From positions 1 through 42,335 of the IMG/VR virus record IMGVR_UViG_3300017598_000626: a DNA stretch of 42,335 nt, one strand, 5' to 3'. The position numbers and the translations under genes were made by a program. This stretch comes from a virus. Below, in pieces: positions 7,000 to 15,184 of this stretch; within the stretch, counting starts at the first letter, position 1, and every line of letters starts with the position of its first letter. The notes beneath the pieces were generated by a model, which worked only from the letters and a program-made list of their open reading frames with translations, was not told where the DNA came from and made no database searches.

Positions 7000-8235
7000 T
7001 TATGATATATTATTCTTTGCTTTGAATTTGTCAGCCTTAAGAGCAAGAGATTCAAGTTCCTCTTTCCATTCCTTCGAAACTGTTTTTCTGTTTGCCATTG
7101 ACCTCAATTTTGCTGCTGTATATTCTTTCCAAGTTCCTTTCTTTGTTTGATATCTGACTCTTGGCTCTGTTCCAATGTCAGGAATAAAAACAGAACCATG
7201 CTGTTGGAATCCTATTGGTTTTGTTTTCTTTTGTTCCGCTGCAACCTCTTGAAAATCAGTCTTGTTCTCTTGTTCCGTTTGCTCTTGTTCTGTTGACATT
7301 GGAACAACTCTTGTTTTGTTTTGGTCAGTTGACTCCTGTTCTGTTCTGTTCACTTCTGTTGACTGCTGCTCATCAGGAGACTCTTGTTGCTCTCTTTTGC
7401 ATCTATCTTTATAGTAGTACTTACCAGCGATATAAGCGATATAAACAAATTCAAGAACAAGCATGATCCAAAAAGATATATTTCCAGCGTTCTCTTTTCT
7501 GAAGGCATGAGACTCTTTTCTCTCTGCATTCTCAATCTTTGCCTCCTTAATTTCTTGGTTCTTCCTGATGTCGATGTCTTTGAGTTGTGAGTTGAGATCC
7601 TTTCTTGCATTGCTCTCATCAGCCTCCAAGGATGCATGAGTCTCTCTGACATTTCCTCCGCTGGTCAATCTGACTCGATCTTCTTTTTTGTAATAACTCG
7701 CATAAGTAGCAAAGTACTCATCAGCCTCTTTTGAATGTTTGTTGATTTGTGGAGTCCAGAAATCAAGCGCTTGTTGCTTCTGGTCATTGTACTTGGATTC
7801 AATATCCTCCAAGTCAATCAACACAGCATCGGGAGACAATCTATTGACAGCAAGAGGAATTCCATTTGTTGAGGAGGCAACAGAGAGCGAAAAGAAACAC
7901 AAAGCTCCAAAGGCCATTCCATAAGAAATGATCTTTGATTCAAAGTAATTCTCAAAAACTGTCTTTGTTAATACAAATTTTGGGATCTCTATGAAGATAA
8001 AAACTCCAACAAATCCAAAGAGGAGCCCGATTCCAAATGACCCAAAGAGGACCTCAATATGATACGCTGGAAATATAACAGCAGCAAAAAAGGATATAAT
8101 GTGAATGAAAACAACTCCAATTGTTCCAGATACCATCACAGGGAACAACTGTTGACCAAAACTCCTTTCTTCATTAATCTCTTGACTTTGATCCTGGATG
8201 ACAGAATCAAAGTATCTTTTATAGTATTTATTCAT
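7000..8235 (-). CDS. Multi-pass membrane protein with Gln/Glu-rich linker, 411 residues
   Basis: Not recognised. Three hydrophobic segments in residues 30-125 (around 30-54, 62-86 and 104-122), then a charged, probably coiled-coil stretch with many Lys/Glu (about 145-245), a fourth segment near 257-274 (FWIMLVLEFVYIAYIAG), a low-complexity linker rich in Gln, Glu, Thr and Ser (about 281-335), and a basic C-terminal domain (WKEYTAAKLRSMANRKTVSK). The last part could bind DNA. The topology recalls membrane proteins of mobile elements that carry a cytoplasmic DNA-binding end. It could act in superinfection exclusion, DNA entry or anchoring replication at the membrane; none is shown. Confidence 0.7.
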   Translation of the reverse strand: MNKYYKRYFDSVIQDQSQEINEERSFGQQLFPVMVSGTIGVVFIHIISFFAAVIFPAYHIEVLFGSFGIGLLFGFVGVFIFIEIPKFVLTKTVFENYFESKIISYGMAFGALCFFSLSVASSTNGIPLAVNRLSPDAVLIDLEDIESKYNDQKQQALDFWTPQINKHSKEADEYFATYASYYKKEDRVRLTSGGNVRETHASLEADESNARKDLNSQLKDIDIRKNQEIKEAKIENAERKESHAFRKENAGNISFWIMLVLEFVYIAYIAGKYYYKDRCKREQQESPDEQQSTEVNRTEQESTDQNKTRVVPMSTEQEQTEQENKTDFQEVAAEQKKTKPIGFQQHGSVFIPDIGTEPRVRYQTKKGTWKEYTAAKLRSMANRKTVSKEWKEELESLALKADKFKAKNNIS

Positions 8236-8253
8236 AATTCTCTAGGTTTTGAA

Positions 8254-8285
8254 TAAAAAAAGGCTCAATGATTTTGCATTGAGCC
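8254..8285 (-). terminator. Intrinsic terminator (leftward)
   Basis: Stem 8262-8270/8277-8285 (GGCTCAATG/CATTGAGCC) with loop ATTTTG and an A-run at 8255-8261, which is a U-run in the leftward transcript. It ends the transcript of the 8304-8687 gene, so the membrane protein gene beyond it probably relies on read-through or its own promoter. Confidence 0.8.
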
Positions 8286-8303
8286 AATAAAATAATTAAC
8301 TTT

Positions 8304-8687
8304 TTACAATTTCAACTCCGCAAGGTACATAATATAACTTGCTAATTCAGAGGAGATTTTGTTTGTTCTTTCTGCGAACTCCTCAAGTTTATCGCTTTCA
8401 ATGTCAAGCTCATTCTCAAAAATCTTGTTGAGCTCAAGTCTCTCCATCTCATCAAGGTCTTTGAATTCTTTGCCAATCTCCTCATATTTCTGCATTACCT
8501 TTCCAAATTCAAAGGCATCATCAATGAATCTCAATGCTACCCATCCATTGACAACCTTTCCATCTTTTTTTCTTTGCATGATTCTGATAATCTCCTCCAG
8601 GAGTCCAGCTTTCCATGATTGAAGTTTTTTGAGGTTTTCTATGCCATATTTACCATGATCATCAGGTGCAATAGTTTCTTTTGCCAT
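8304..8687 (-). CDS. Hypothetical helical protein, 127 residues
   Basis: Not recognised. Almost entirely charged amphipathic helix: KKLQSWKAGLLEEIIRIMQR, then FEFGKVMQKYEEIGKEFKDL and a Glu/Lys-rich C-terminal half. Soluble, no Cys, no motif. It is divergent from the terminase operon across a 112-base A/T-rich gap in which I see no clear promoter. A terminator follows it directly, so it may be a monocistronic unit. Confidence 0.6.
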   Translation of the reverse strand: MAKETIAPDDHGKYGIENLKKLQSWKAGLLEEIIRIMQRKKDGKVVNGWVALRFIDDAFEFGKVMQKYEEIGKEFKDLDEMERLELNKIFENELDIESDKLEEFAERTNKISSELASYIMYLAELKL

Positions 8688-8799
8688 AACTATATTTTGT
8701 ATTTATGAATAAATCTTGATTACAATAATATTGATTATTCGTCTTAAATTATTATTTTTTGATTGATAATTGCTTATTTTGTACAAATAAATCATAAAT

Positions 8800-9384
8800 A
8801 TGGAACAGAGAAAACAAGTATCAAAAGCGATAAGGAGCAAGATCAGCAAAGCCATGAAAGGAAACAAGAACGCTGAAAAATGGACTGATGATGTTGTGAG
8901 TAAGATTCTTAAAAGTATGATTAATTTTGCAACTGAAGAATATGAGGTTGAGATCGTATCATCAAATGAGGAGGGATTCTCTTCAAAAGGACCGAATGAA
9001 AAGAAAACGACAAAGACCATCAAAAGGAAAGTACATCTCAAGACTGGATTGCTTGTTGAGTACAAGATTTGGAATCCGAATTGGTTTGGAAATATGAGAG
9101 CGAAATTCAGTGAGAATGATTCTGTTTTGTGTCTCTTGAATGCAATTGACATGATATGTGTTACGAACACCTATAATGACATTGCAAATGGAGCAATCAA
9201 TCCAGCTGTTGGAAAGATGAACCTATCAACACATTACAACTGGAGTGACAACACAAAAACAGAGGTTGAGGCTAAAGTTGACAGCTCTGTTGAATTTGTT
9301 TTGCCTCCTCCATCAGATGAGGCAATGAGACAATGGGTTATTGCAAACAAACAAAGTGAGGCCGATGCCACAAATAAGACTTGA
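8800..9384 (+). CDS. Terminase small subunit-like DNA-packaging protein
   Basis: 194 residues. Layout fits small terminase subunits of the DNA-packaging type: a basic N-terminus with KGNKNAEKW, a middle block CVTNTYNDIANGAINPAVGK that resembles the usual 'G..NP.i.kl.L..' motif, then MNLSTHYNWSDNTKTEVEAK, and a Pro-rich tail. It overlaps the large subunit gene immediately downstream, which is the strongest context. It would recognise the packaging site; a pac or cos site could be near or within this gene. Confidence 0.75.
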   Translation: MEQRKQVSKAIRSKISKAMKGNKNAEKWTDDVVSKILKSMINFATEEYEVEIVSSNEEGFSSKGPNEKKTTKTIKRKVHLKTGLLVEYKIWNPNWFGNMRAKFSENDSVLCLLNAIDMICVTNTYNDIANGAINPAVGKMNLSTHYNWSDNTKTEVEAKVDSSVEFVLPPPSDEAMRQWVIANKQSEADATNKT

Positions 9385-10822
9385 GAAATATCACATTGCT
9401 CCAATTTACACTCCTCTGTTATATGATGATACTTTCATAAAACTCTTGTATGGATCAAGGAACTCGGCAAAATCAGACTTTGCTTGTTTGAAAAAACTAA
9501 TCAGAGCTTTGACATTACCTTATTTTAAGTGTTTAATGGTCAGGAGAGTGAAAGAATCTGTTTCAAATTCAATATATGATACACTAAAATCATGTGCAAA
9601 GAGAAACAAGATTGATCAATACTTTGAGTTTAACGATCACAGGAGCAAGATAAAATGTATTATTAATGACAATGTGTTTCTCCCAATGGGAACTTATGAG
9701 TCGGTTGGAAAGACAGGGCCATCCAAATCAATCGCAAATCCAACGGATGCTTTGATTGATGAGATGGATGAGCTGACAGAATCAGAGTTCACAAAACTTG
9801 TTTTCTCAATTCGTGGCTCTGATGATATGGAAGTGATTGGAGTTTTTAACACAAATATAGTTGATGAGGAGCACTGGATTTTCAAGAGATTCTTTCCTCC
9901 AGTGGAAACTTTTGAGAGAAAAGATGGAAAACATACTTATGTAAAGAGTAAGAGAAACAATGTGACTATATTGCATACAACTTATTTAATGAATCCATAT
10001 TGCAACCAACAGACAAGAGATGACTTTGAGCAAGAGAGAATCAACAATCCTGATAATTATGAGATAGAAGGACTTGGATTGATCAAAGCCATTAAAATGA
10101 GCAATTTGGCGCTCGATGAATTTGACAGGAGGAAACACATCAAGGATGATATTGAGTTCAATCCTGATGCTTTGACTTACTTCTCATGGGATTTTAACAA
10201 GTTGCCTCATCACACAGTTGGCTGCTGGCAATTTGGAGGATTCGACAAAGCAAACAATGAGTACAAATGGAATTTAATCAAGGAGTTTTGTTTGGAGAAT
10301 CATTCTATCACTAAGACACAAAAAGAAATTAACAAATGGTTGAAAAGAATGAAGTACCAACCTCAAAAAGTTGTCATTGTTTGTGATTACTCTGGAAATA
10401 CAAAGAGAGACCATGATGCAAAGAGTTCGGTCAATAGGATAAAATCAGAGCTTTCAATTGGAGGGTTCAAAGTTGTCGATAGAACAATTGTGAATCCTCC
10501 AGTAATAACATCATTAAATTTTTTAAATGATATATTTGCAGGAGCTGTCAAGGTATCAACAGCAAACTCAAGTTACGGAGGAGCAGCCATCAAGATTCAA
10601 ATACATCCAGAATGTAAATTCTATATAGCAGATTTTGAAAAGACAAAAACTGACAAAGAAGGCAAAATATTAAAAATAACAAAAAGAGATTCATTTGTTG
10701 AGGATGGAATCACCGTCAACAGGACCTATCAAGTGAGAGGTCATGCTGTTGACAATTCCAGATACCTTTTTACATCTGTATTCTCATTTGAATATCAACA
10801 CAATAAATCAGCAAGAGCGTGA
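9365..10822 (+). CDS. terL: Terminase large subunit
   Basis: 485 residues from ATG 9365, which overlaps the small subunit by 20 bases; an upstream TTG at 9341 is in frame but less likely. ATPase: P-loop variant GSRNSAKS at about residues 30-37, Walker B LIDEMDE near 130-136, and a coupling motif after FNTN. Nuclease: acidic residues in YFSWDFNK (about 272-279) and VIVCDYSGN (about 336-344) in an RNase H-like fold. This is the PBSX/SPP1-type large terminase. The motor docks on the portal at 33801, unusually far away in this genome. Its end overlaps the next gene (GTGA). Confidence 0.92.
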   Translation: MPQIRLEKYHIAPIYTPLLYDDTFIKLLYGSRNSAKSDFACLKKLIRALTLPYFKCLMVRRVKESVSNSIYDTLKSCAKRNKIDQYFEFNDHRSKIKCIINDNVFLPMGTYESVGKTGPSKSIANPTDALIDEMDELTESEFTKLVFSIRGSDDMEVIGVFNTNIVDEEHWIFKRFFPPVETFERKDGKHTYVKSKRNNVTILHTTYLMNPYCNQQTRDDFEQERINNPDNYEIEGLGLIKAIKMSNLALDEFDRRKHIKDDIEFNPDALTYFSWDFNKLPHHTVGCWQFGGFDKANNEYKWNLIKEFCLENHSITKTQKEINKWLKRMKYQPQKVVIVCDYSGNTKRDHDAKSSVNRIKSELSIGGFKVVDRTIVNPPVITSLNFLNDIFAGAVKVSTANSSYGGAAIKIQIHPECKFYIADFEKTKTDKEGKILKITKRDSFVEDGITVNRTYQVRGHAVDNSRYLFTSVFSFEYQHNKSARA

Positions 10823-11391
10823 CAAAAAAAACAGAGGGATTGAAAGTGGCAGTTAACAACACAAATCAAGAGAATACTGTCAAGGGTGCAAAGAGACCCA
10901 AATACATCACCTTAGGAGATGGAAAACAAGCAACAAAGGTTCTCACTCCAAAAAAGATTATTCCAATCAAAATGCAAGGTCATGACTTCATGGTCTTTGG
11001 CGATCCAAGATGCTCAAAAATACTCTTGCCTCTGACAATGCTGCAGATGTGCAAGAAGAAAAATGAGGTTTTAATTGCATTAAGAACAAAGAAAAGTAAG
11101 CAACATCCAAGAGGTATGATGGTTTTCTCCAGGACCTTTGATGATTTATTGAAGTCAAGAAAATGGAGACTTGTCAATGCTCAATCAATTTTCATGATGT
11201 ATGAGACTCTTGGAATGGCTTGTGAGACTCCAGTCCAATTCATGAAAGGAGAGCTTGAAATGAATCATGATGTTGAGATTGATCCAGAGGAGTTGGAGAT
11301 TCAATTCTTGTCCAGCTTAAATGATGGATTAATCTGCAAGGATATTGTCAGAGTATTGCAATTGTATCATCAAGAAAGTCAAAAGAAATGA
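10819..11391 (+). CDS. Hypothetical protein, 190 residues
   Basis: Not recognised. Likely GTG start at 10819, overlapping the terminase stop by four bases, and its own stop overlaps the next ATG. A basic, disordered N-terminus (residues 1-45) precedes a mixed alpha/beta domain with IPIKMQGHDFMVFGDPRCSK and an acidic C-terminal helical part. Conserved coupling with the terminase hints at packaging or head-tail functions, but no motif proves it. Confidence 0.65.
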   Translation: MTKKTEGLKVAVNNTNQENTVKGAKRPKYITLGDGKQATKVLTPKKIIPIKMQGHDFMVFGDPRCSKILLPLTMLQMCKKKNEVLIALRTKKSKQHPRGMMVFSRTFDDLLKSRKWRLVNAQSIFMMYETLGMACETPVQFMKGELEMNHDVEIDPEELEIQFLSSLNDGLICKDIVRVLQLYHQESQKK

Positions 11392-11756
11392 AAACAGAAT
11401 ACTCACTAAGGAGAGCCAAAGCCATGATTCAAATGTCAAAAGACTTAAAGAATCAGCAATTTTATGTCAAGAGCAGAAAGAACAGAGATGAACTTGCATC
11501 AGTTTTCAAGCAAATGATGAACTGTGGAGGATCATTTCCAGCAAGACCTTTGTCAATGAATAATCATCTCCCTTCTAAACTACAAAAGAGGACTTCAAAT
11601 ACTTGTCCTTATTGTGTCAAGGAGAGTCAGATGATTAAATACATAAAGCAAGCTATTGAATTAATTGACCAATATGCAAAGATCCTCGCAATCTGGATTG
11701 ATGACAGTGACTTTCAAGATCTTCCGAATGATGTGCACCAACTAGATCCAACATAA
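11388..11756 (+). CDS. Hypothetical protein with CPYC motif, 122 residues
   Basis: Not recognised. Starts in an ATGA overlap with the previous gene and ends one base before the HNH-like gene. N-terminal basic helix (SLRRAKAMIQMSKDLKNQQF), one CPYC pair near residue 74, and an acidic C-terminus. A single CxxC could be half of an intermolecular metal site or a redox pair. Part of the packaging/tail-chaperone transcription unit. Confidence 0.6.
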   Translation: MKTEYSLRRAKAMIQMSKDLKNQQFYVKSRKNRDELASVFKQMMNCGGSFPARPLSMNNHLPSKLQKRTSNTCPYCVKESQMIKYIKQAIELIDQYAKILAIWIDDSDFQDLPNDVHQLDPT

Positions 11757-12107
11757 ATGAAATATAGCAAACTTGATTCAATTGGTCTAAATCGGAAAAA
11801 GAAGCAAGCCAAAAAGAAAGTCAATCCTGGAGATCAAAAAAAGATGTTTATTGAGATATGGAAAGAGAGACCTCATGTCAGTGAATTATCAGGAGAGTAT
11901 CTTGGAGATGAAATGAATGCTTGGTTTTTTGCTCATATACTTGGAAAAGGAGCTTATCCTCATTTGAAGCTGGTCAAGGAAAATATCATGTTGGTCACAC
12001 AAGCGGAGCATTGGACTCTTGACCAGCAAACTCACAGAGCCAAAGCTTATGATTTATATGATCCTTTCTTTGAGAAAGCTCAACAATTAAAAGAAAAATA
12101 TAGATAA
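11757..12107 (+). CDS. Degenerate HNH-family nuclease-like protein, 116 residues
   Basis: The block FAHILGKGAYPHLKL is followed by ENIMLV and AEHWTLDQ, placing His60, Asn76 and His85 in the order and spacing of an HNH (beta-beta-alpha metal) site. Related phage proteins, from memory, have CxxCG and L just before this block to hold a structural zinc; here the cysteines are replaced (HVSELSGEYL), so the zinc site is lost. HNH proteins next to terminase genes often assist DNA packaging cleavage in cos phages. This gene lies 1 kb after the large terminase, which fits. Whether it is still an active nuclease is uncertain. Confidence 0.55.
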   Translation: MKYSKLDSIGLNRKKKQAKKKVNPGDQKKMFIEIWKERPHVSELSGEYLGDEMNAWFFAHILGKGAYPHLKLVKENIMLVTQAEHWTLDQQTHRAKAYDLYDPFFEKAQQLKEKYR

Positions 12108-12127
12108 TTAAAAACCAGAGAGAAAAA

Positions 12128-12931
12128 ATGAAAATAGATTTTGGAGGCACAACATTCAATTTCAAGGAGAGCTTTGGAGAGTTCTCCTTGGAAACAATAA
12201 AGGAGTATATGAGCATTCATGATGATACTGAAGAGTTAATCAAAGAACATAATTCTCTATTAAAAAAAGTGCAAGATATAATCCCATCAGATAAAACCAG
12301 TGAGGATGATATTGGAACCTTGCTTGTATTAGATTCTGAATTGGCAGAGATACAACACAAACTGACTGGAAAGAGAACAGATCTGCTGTGTATTCTTTGC
12401 AATAACAATGATTTCGGAGACTTTGCTGTCAATACTGCTGGAGTTGACTATGAGATTATAAAAGTTGCCCTTACTCACTGTCTTGAGAAGCTTGGAGGAT
12501 TTACTGATTTCTGGGATTCTATCCCTCCAGTTGAATCATTCAAGATGAGAATGAAAGGATCTTTATTGAGAAAGAAATTCAAAGTCCATCACTTTGACAA
12601 AACAACTTTATACAGAGAGACTCTTGCAAGTATGCAAGCACAAAAAGCGCTGAACCATAAAACAAAGCTTGACTCTGGATCCTGGGATGATATATGCTCC
12701 TTTGTTGCTATGATTGTAAGACCAGCCAATGAAGTTGAGGAGATATCATTCACAAGAAAGGCTTTTGTACAAAGCAAAGAAACCAAAGGACTCTCTCACT
12801 CTGACAAACTGGCTGTCTATGTGGAGCGATTTGAGAAGGTCTGGAAGAAACGAGCAAAGACATTCAAGAATCTTCCTTTGCCTATTGCAATAGGTGTTTT
12901 AAAAGACTTCTTTCAAAAAAAAAAGAAATAG
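12128..12931 (+). CDS. Tail assembly chaperone, short form
   Basis: 267 residues in the zero frame, helical and soluble, ending in DFFQKKKK just after a run of ten A. The C-terminal part (ERFEKVWKKRAKTFKNLPLP) and the arrangement with an open -1 frame are like the G protein of the lambda G/GT pair. Such chaperones coat the tape measure protein while the tail tube assembles. Context is partly unusual: the tape measure gene is on the other strand 10 kb away instead of directly downstream. Preceded by an AAAACCAGAGAGAAA leader, also found before 13599. Confidence 0.6.
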   Translation: MKIDFGGTTFNFKESFGEFSLETIKEYMSIHDDTEELIKEHNSLLKKVQDIIPSDKTSEDDIGTLLVLDSELAEIQHKLTGKRTDLLCILCNNNDFGDFAVNTAGVDYEIIKVALTHCLEKLGGFTDFWDSIPPVESFKMRMKGSLLRKKFKVHHFDKTTLYRETLASMQAQKALNHKTKLDSGSWDDICSFVAMIVRPANEVEEISFTRKAFVQSKETKGLSHSDKLAVYVERFEKVWKKRAKTFKNLPLPIAIGVLKDFFQKKKK

Positions 12932-13203
12932 CTGAAAAGTATGACAGGGTTTTCAAGGGAAAGTCAAATATAAAAACTGAAGCATACAGGAGATATCTGA
13001 AAGTATTCGGAGTCGAGACAACAATTGAGAGTCTTGTTGAGGTCTCTACATACAGTATTGATGAGATATGGTTGTTCTCTGTTGAGCTGTTTGTCAAAGA
13101 GGTTAAAAAATTCAATATGAAAATTGATGCAAACTCAAAAGAAATGGATGCTGAATTTGAATTGATGAGACAAAAACAAGAAGCATTGAGTAAAATCAAG
13201 TAA
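12128..13203 (+). CDS. Tail assembly chaperone, -1 frameshift fusion form
   Basis: After the zero-frame stop at 12929-12931, the -1 frame is open for 92 codons to TAA 13201-13203, without an ATG until residue about 65, so it has no good start of its own. A slip at A AAA AAG (12919-12925) would join the two parts as ...QKKK+EIAEKYDRVFKGKS..., giving 358 residues. The -1 segment is charged and helical (FELMRQKQEALSKIK at the end). This matches the G/GT scheme of long-tailed phages, where the T part contacts tail tube protein. The alternative is a sequencing or real indel in the A10 run. Confidence 0.6.
12919..12925 (+). promoter_or_regulatory. -1 ribosomal frameshift site A AAA AAG
   Basis: In the zero frame the codons are aaA AAA AAG, the same heptamer used by dnaX of E. 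coli. It lies two codons before the zero-frame stop, at the end of a ten-A run that could also allow RNA polymerase slippage. I did not find an obvious strong stem directly downstream. Confidence 0.6.
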
Positions 13204-13260
13204 TTATTGAAATATTTTATTATATTAGTGTTTATATTTTCTACAAAAAAACAAACTGAC

Positions 13261-13470
13261 ATGAAATATTTACTATATACCATTGTATTTCTTGCTCTTT
13301 CATTGAGTTCTTATTGTTCATATTATGGCATTAGTGGCATGATTGAAAGTCAGGAGAAAAGCATTGAGGTTGTTGATTATGAATTGGAAAAGGATATTAA
13401 ATTGAGAATGATTGATGAGGAGCCAATTGAGCTTTTATCAACAAAGAGTCCTTATTCAATACCAATATAA
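13261..13470 (+). CDS. Small exported or membrane protein, 69 residues
   Basis: Not recognised. From ATG 13261 the protein starts with a hydrophobic signal or anchor segment (YLLYTIVFLALSLSSYC) and continues with an acidic soluble tail. The reading frame extends upstream to 13207 but without ATG, and the 13261 start puts the hydrophobic segment at the very N-terminus. A Cys after the segment is not in a good lipobox. It is the last gene before a terminator. Confidence 0.55.
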   Translation: MKYLLYTIVFLALSLSSYCSYYGISGMIESQEKSIEVVDYELEKDIKLRMIDEEPIELLSTKSPYSIPI

Positions 13471-13511
13471 GCAAAATATTATATTAAGAATTGGGTTATA
13501 ATTTAGGGATT

Positions 13512-13546
13512 AAGAGTTTGTCATTCAATGGCAAGCTCTTTTTTTA
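13512..13546 (+). terminator. Intrinsic terminator
   Basis: Inverted repeat of AAGAG-TTG-CATT and AATG-CAA-CTCTT (13512-13540) with single mismatches, followed by a T-run to 13545. Ends the terminase/chaperone transcript. Confidence 0.75.
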
Positions 13547-13576
13547 TTGCTTTTATGCTTAAAATGGTTATATTTG
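13547..13576 (+). promoter_or_regulatory. Bacteroidota-type promoter
   Basis: TTG at 13547-13549, 19 bp spacer, TATATTTG at 13569-13576. It lies right after the terminator and 22 bases before the ATG at 13599, so it likely drives the 13599-17218 operon. No TTGCA-N7-TGCAA operator is present here. Confidence 0.6.
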
Positions 13577-13598
13577 ACACAACAAAAACCAGAGAGAA

Positions 13599-14075
13599 AT
13601 GAAAAAAGAAATCGAAAAAGAGAAGCTTGAACAAATCAAGATACTCTTTGTAGTAGTCAAAGCAACATCTGACATCATTGCAGCGATTAACAAAGACAGT
13701 AGGTCAAAGCAGATGTCAGAGTCATCAAAAGAGATAATTGGCTACATTGAAAGTAGTGAGGCAACAGCAGAGGGAGCTCTTGAGAGAATCTCTGACCATG
13801 TTGAAAAGATGAGAGATATCTTTGGACTTCCAGCCGATCCAATTGAATTTGACAAAGGAGGAATCATGTCAAATACTCCTCAATCTGATGTCAGAATATG
13901 TGAGGGAGAAATTGTCTTGAGCAAAAAAAGCCTCTCAATTGGATATCCTTGTAAAGATATACCTCCTTTGGGAGTTGTGAAATGTCCAGACTCTATTGAA
14001 AGCGCAATACATCCTTTTTATTTTGACCCAAAAGGAGATGATAACCATGATGACGATGATTGCTGCCACTATTAA
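13599..14075 (+). CDS. Hypothetical tail-module protein, 158 residues
   Basis: Not recognised as a family. N-terminal half is a charged helix; the middle holds FDKGGIMSNTPQSD followed by EGEIVLSKKSLS, which resembles a segment of the tape measure C-terminus here (FAGGGLV, NTPNIS, then TGEVILNQRQQ). The last residues are acidic with His and two Cys (DDNHDDDDCCHY), a possible metal site. The leader AAAAACCAGAGAGAAATG matches that of the tail chaperone. A role in tail assembly or as a minor tail component is inferred from this and from the following tail genes. Confidence 0.6.
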   Translation: MKKEIEKEKLEQIKILFVVVKATSDIIAAINKDSRSKQMSESSKEIIGYIESSEATAEGALERISDHVEKMRDIFGLPADPIEFDKGGIMSNTPQSDVRICEGEIVLSKKSLSIGYPCKDIPPLGVVKCPDSIESAIHPFYFDPKGDDNHDDDDCCHY

Positions 14076-14087
14076 AGATTAAAAACT

Positions 14088-14705
14088 ATGAGTCAATATA
14101 AAACACATCCTTTTGTCTTAGCTTTAGAGGCACTTTGTCCAATCTTATACCCTTCATTCACTTTGAGGAGTGCAAGAGATGGAGAAACAACTCCAGAGAA
14201 ATATCCTCTTGTTGATTATATCATCATATCTGGACAATCAAAAACATACAATCCAGGTACAAAAAAATTCAGAGGAAACTTTCTTGTGCAATTGGATCTC
14301 CTAGTCAAAGAGACTGATGATCCTTTAAGCTGGTGTGAATATGATGAGTTGAAAGATGCTCAAGACAGACAGGCGCTGTTCTGGTTCCTTGAGCAACAAG
14401 TTGAGATATTCATCAAGCTGTTGATTGATCCAAGATCAGTGAGCACGAATCTCAATGAGCAAGACATGATATACTCAAAATTTGATTTTAAGCTTGAAAG
14501 TTTTATCAGCACGAATCCACATAATAAAAGAGGAGCCCACAATTTGACAGGCATATCATCTGTTTTCACTCTGTCAGCTCTTTCTGATGATGGATCTGGT
14601 TGTTGTTTAATCAATGATACTGTTGAGCAATGGGAGAAACTTCAGAAGATAACAAGAGAAGGATCTGTCAGTTATAAAAAGATTGAAAATGAACTAAATC
14701 CTTAG
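14088..14705 (+). CDS. Putative tail-completion/head-tail joining protein, 205 residues
   Basis: Not recognised with certainty. Soluble alpha/beta protein with an N-terminal helix (THPFVLALEALCPILYPSF), a strand region (FLVQLDLLVKETDD), and a middle helix containing DRQALFWFLEQQVEIFIKLL. Tail-terminator proteins share such a short helix-plus-sheet arrangement and sit in this position, before the tail structural genes and next to an HK97 gp10-like gene. The call rests mainly on context. Confidence 0.5.
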   Translation: MSQYKTHPFVLALEALCPILYPSFTLRSARDGETTPEKYPLVDYIIISGQSKTYNPGTKKFRGNFLVQLDLLVKETDDPLSWCEYDELKDAQDRQALFWFLEQQVEIFIKLLIDPRSVSTNLNEQDMIYSKFDFKLESFISTNPHNKRGAHNLTGISSVFTLSALSDDGSGCCLINDTVEQWEKLQKITREGSVSYKKIENELNP

Positions 14706-14707
14706 TT

Positions 14708-15184
14708 ATGGCAACATACATCCAATTGGTTCCTGATTCATTCTTTGACCAGGTTCAAAAGGATCTTGGAACGTCAACAGTTGTGGCTCTCCAAAGGCTT
14801 AATAAGATAGTATCAGGTAAGACAGCAAGATCAGTGAGGACTGAAAGGAAAAGAAGTGCAACGGCTGTTGATATTGCGTTGATTGGAGGAGAGGGAATGA
14901 AATATATCATCGAAGGAAAAGAGGCAAATACAAAATATCCAGTTGTAAAAAAAGGAGATCAGTTTGAGCTGGTGCAAAATTTAAAAGACTGGAAAGCTCT
15001 TGTCAATTTCCAAGGATCTGATTTCTTGCTTGCTCGATCAATCGCGTTGAATCCTAGAGATCCAGTTGATGTTGCTGGAGAGACATTGAGAGTATATCAA
15101 GAGCTCTTTGGCAAGAAAAACAATAATAGTATAATCGATTTTACAATAGCAGAATTGAGAAAAGACCTAAAAAAAATCAAATAA
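14708..15184 (+). CDS. Putative HK97 gp10-like head-tail/tail component, 158 residues
   Basis: 158 residues, two bases after the previous stop and directly abutting the next ATG. The segment LNKIVSGKTARSVRTERKR, followed by VDIALIGGEGMKYIIEGKEA, recalls gp10-like head-tail proteins, which usually read 'TG.Lr.SI', beta strand, 'a.y.e.Gt'. C-terminal helix with Lys/Glu. Expected at the head-tail interface. Confidence is moderate because the similarity is short. Confidence 0.5.
   Translation: MATYIQLVPDSFFDQVQKDLGTSTVVALQRLNKIVSGKTARSVRTERKRSATAVDIALIGGEGMKYIIEGKEANTKYPVVKKGDQFELVQNLKDWKALVNFQGSDFLLARSIALNPRDPVDVAGETLRVYQELFGKKNNNSIIDFTIAELRKDLKKIK

Noticed and set aside
7215-7924. Rightward ORFs opposite the 411-residue membrane protein
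   Set aside because: Low-complexity complement of the Gln/Glu-rich linker with no operon context.
8688-8799. A divergent promoter pair with operator TTGCT-N7-TACAA (about 8770)
   Set aside because: Both half-sites deviate and no TAnnTTTG lies at the right distance on either strand.
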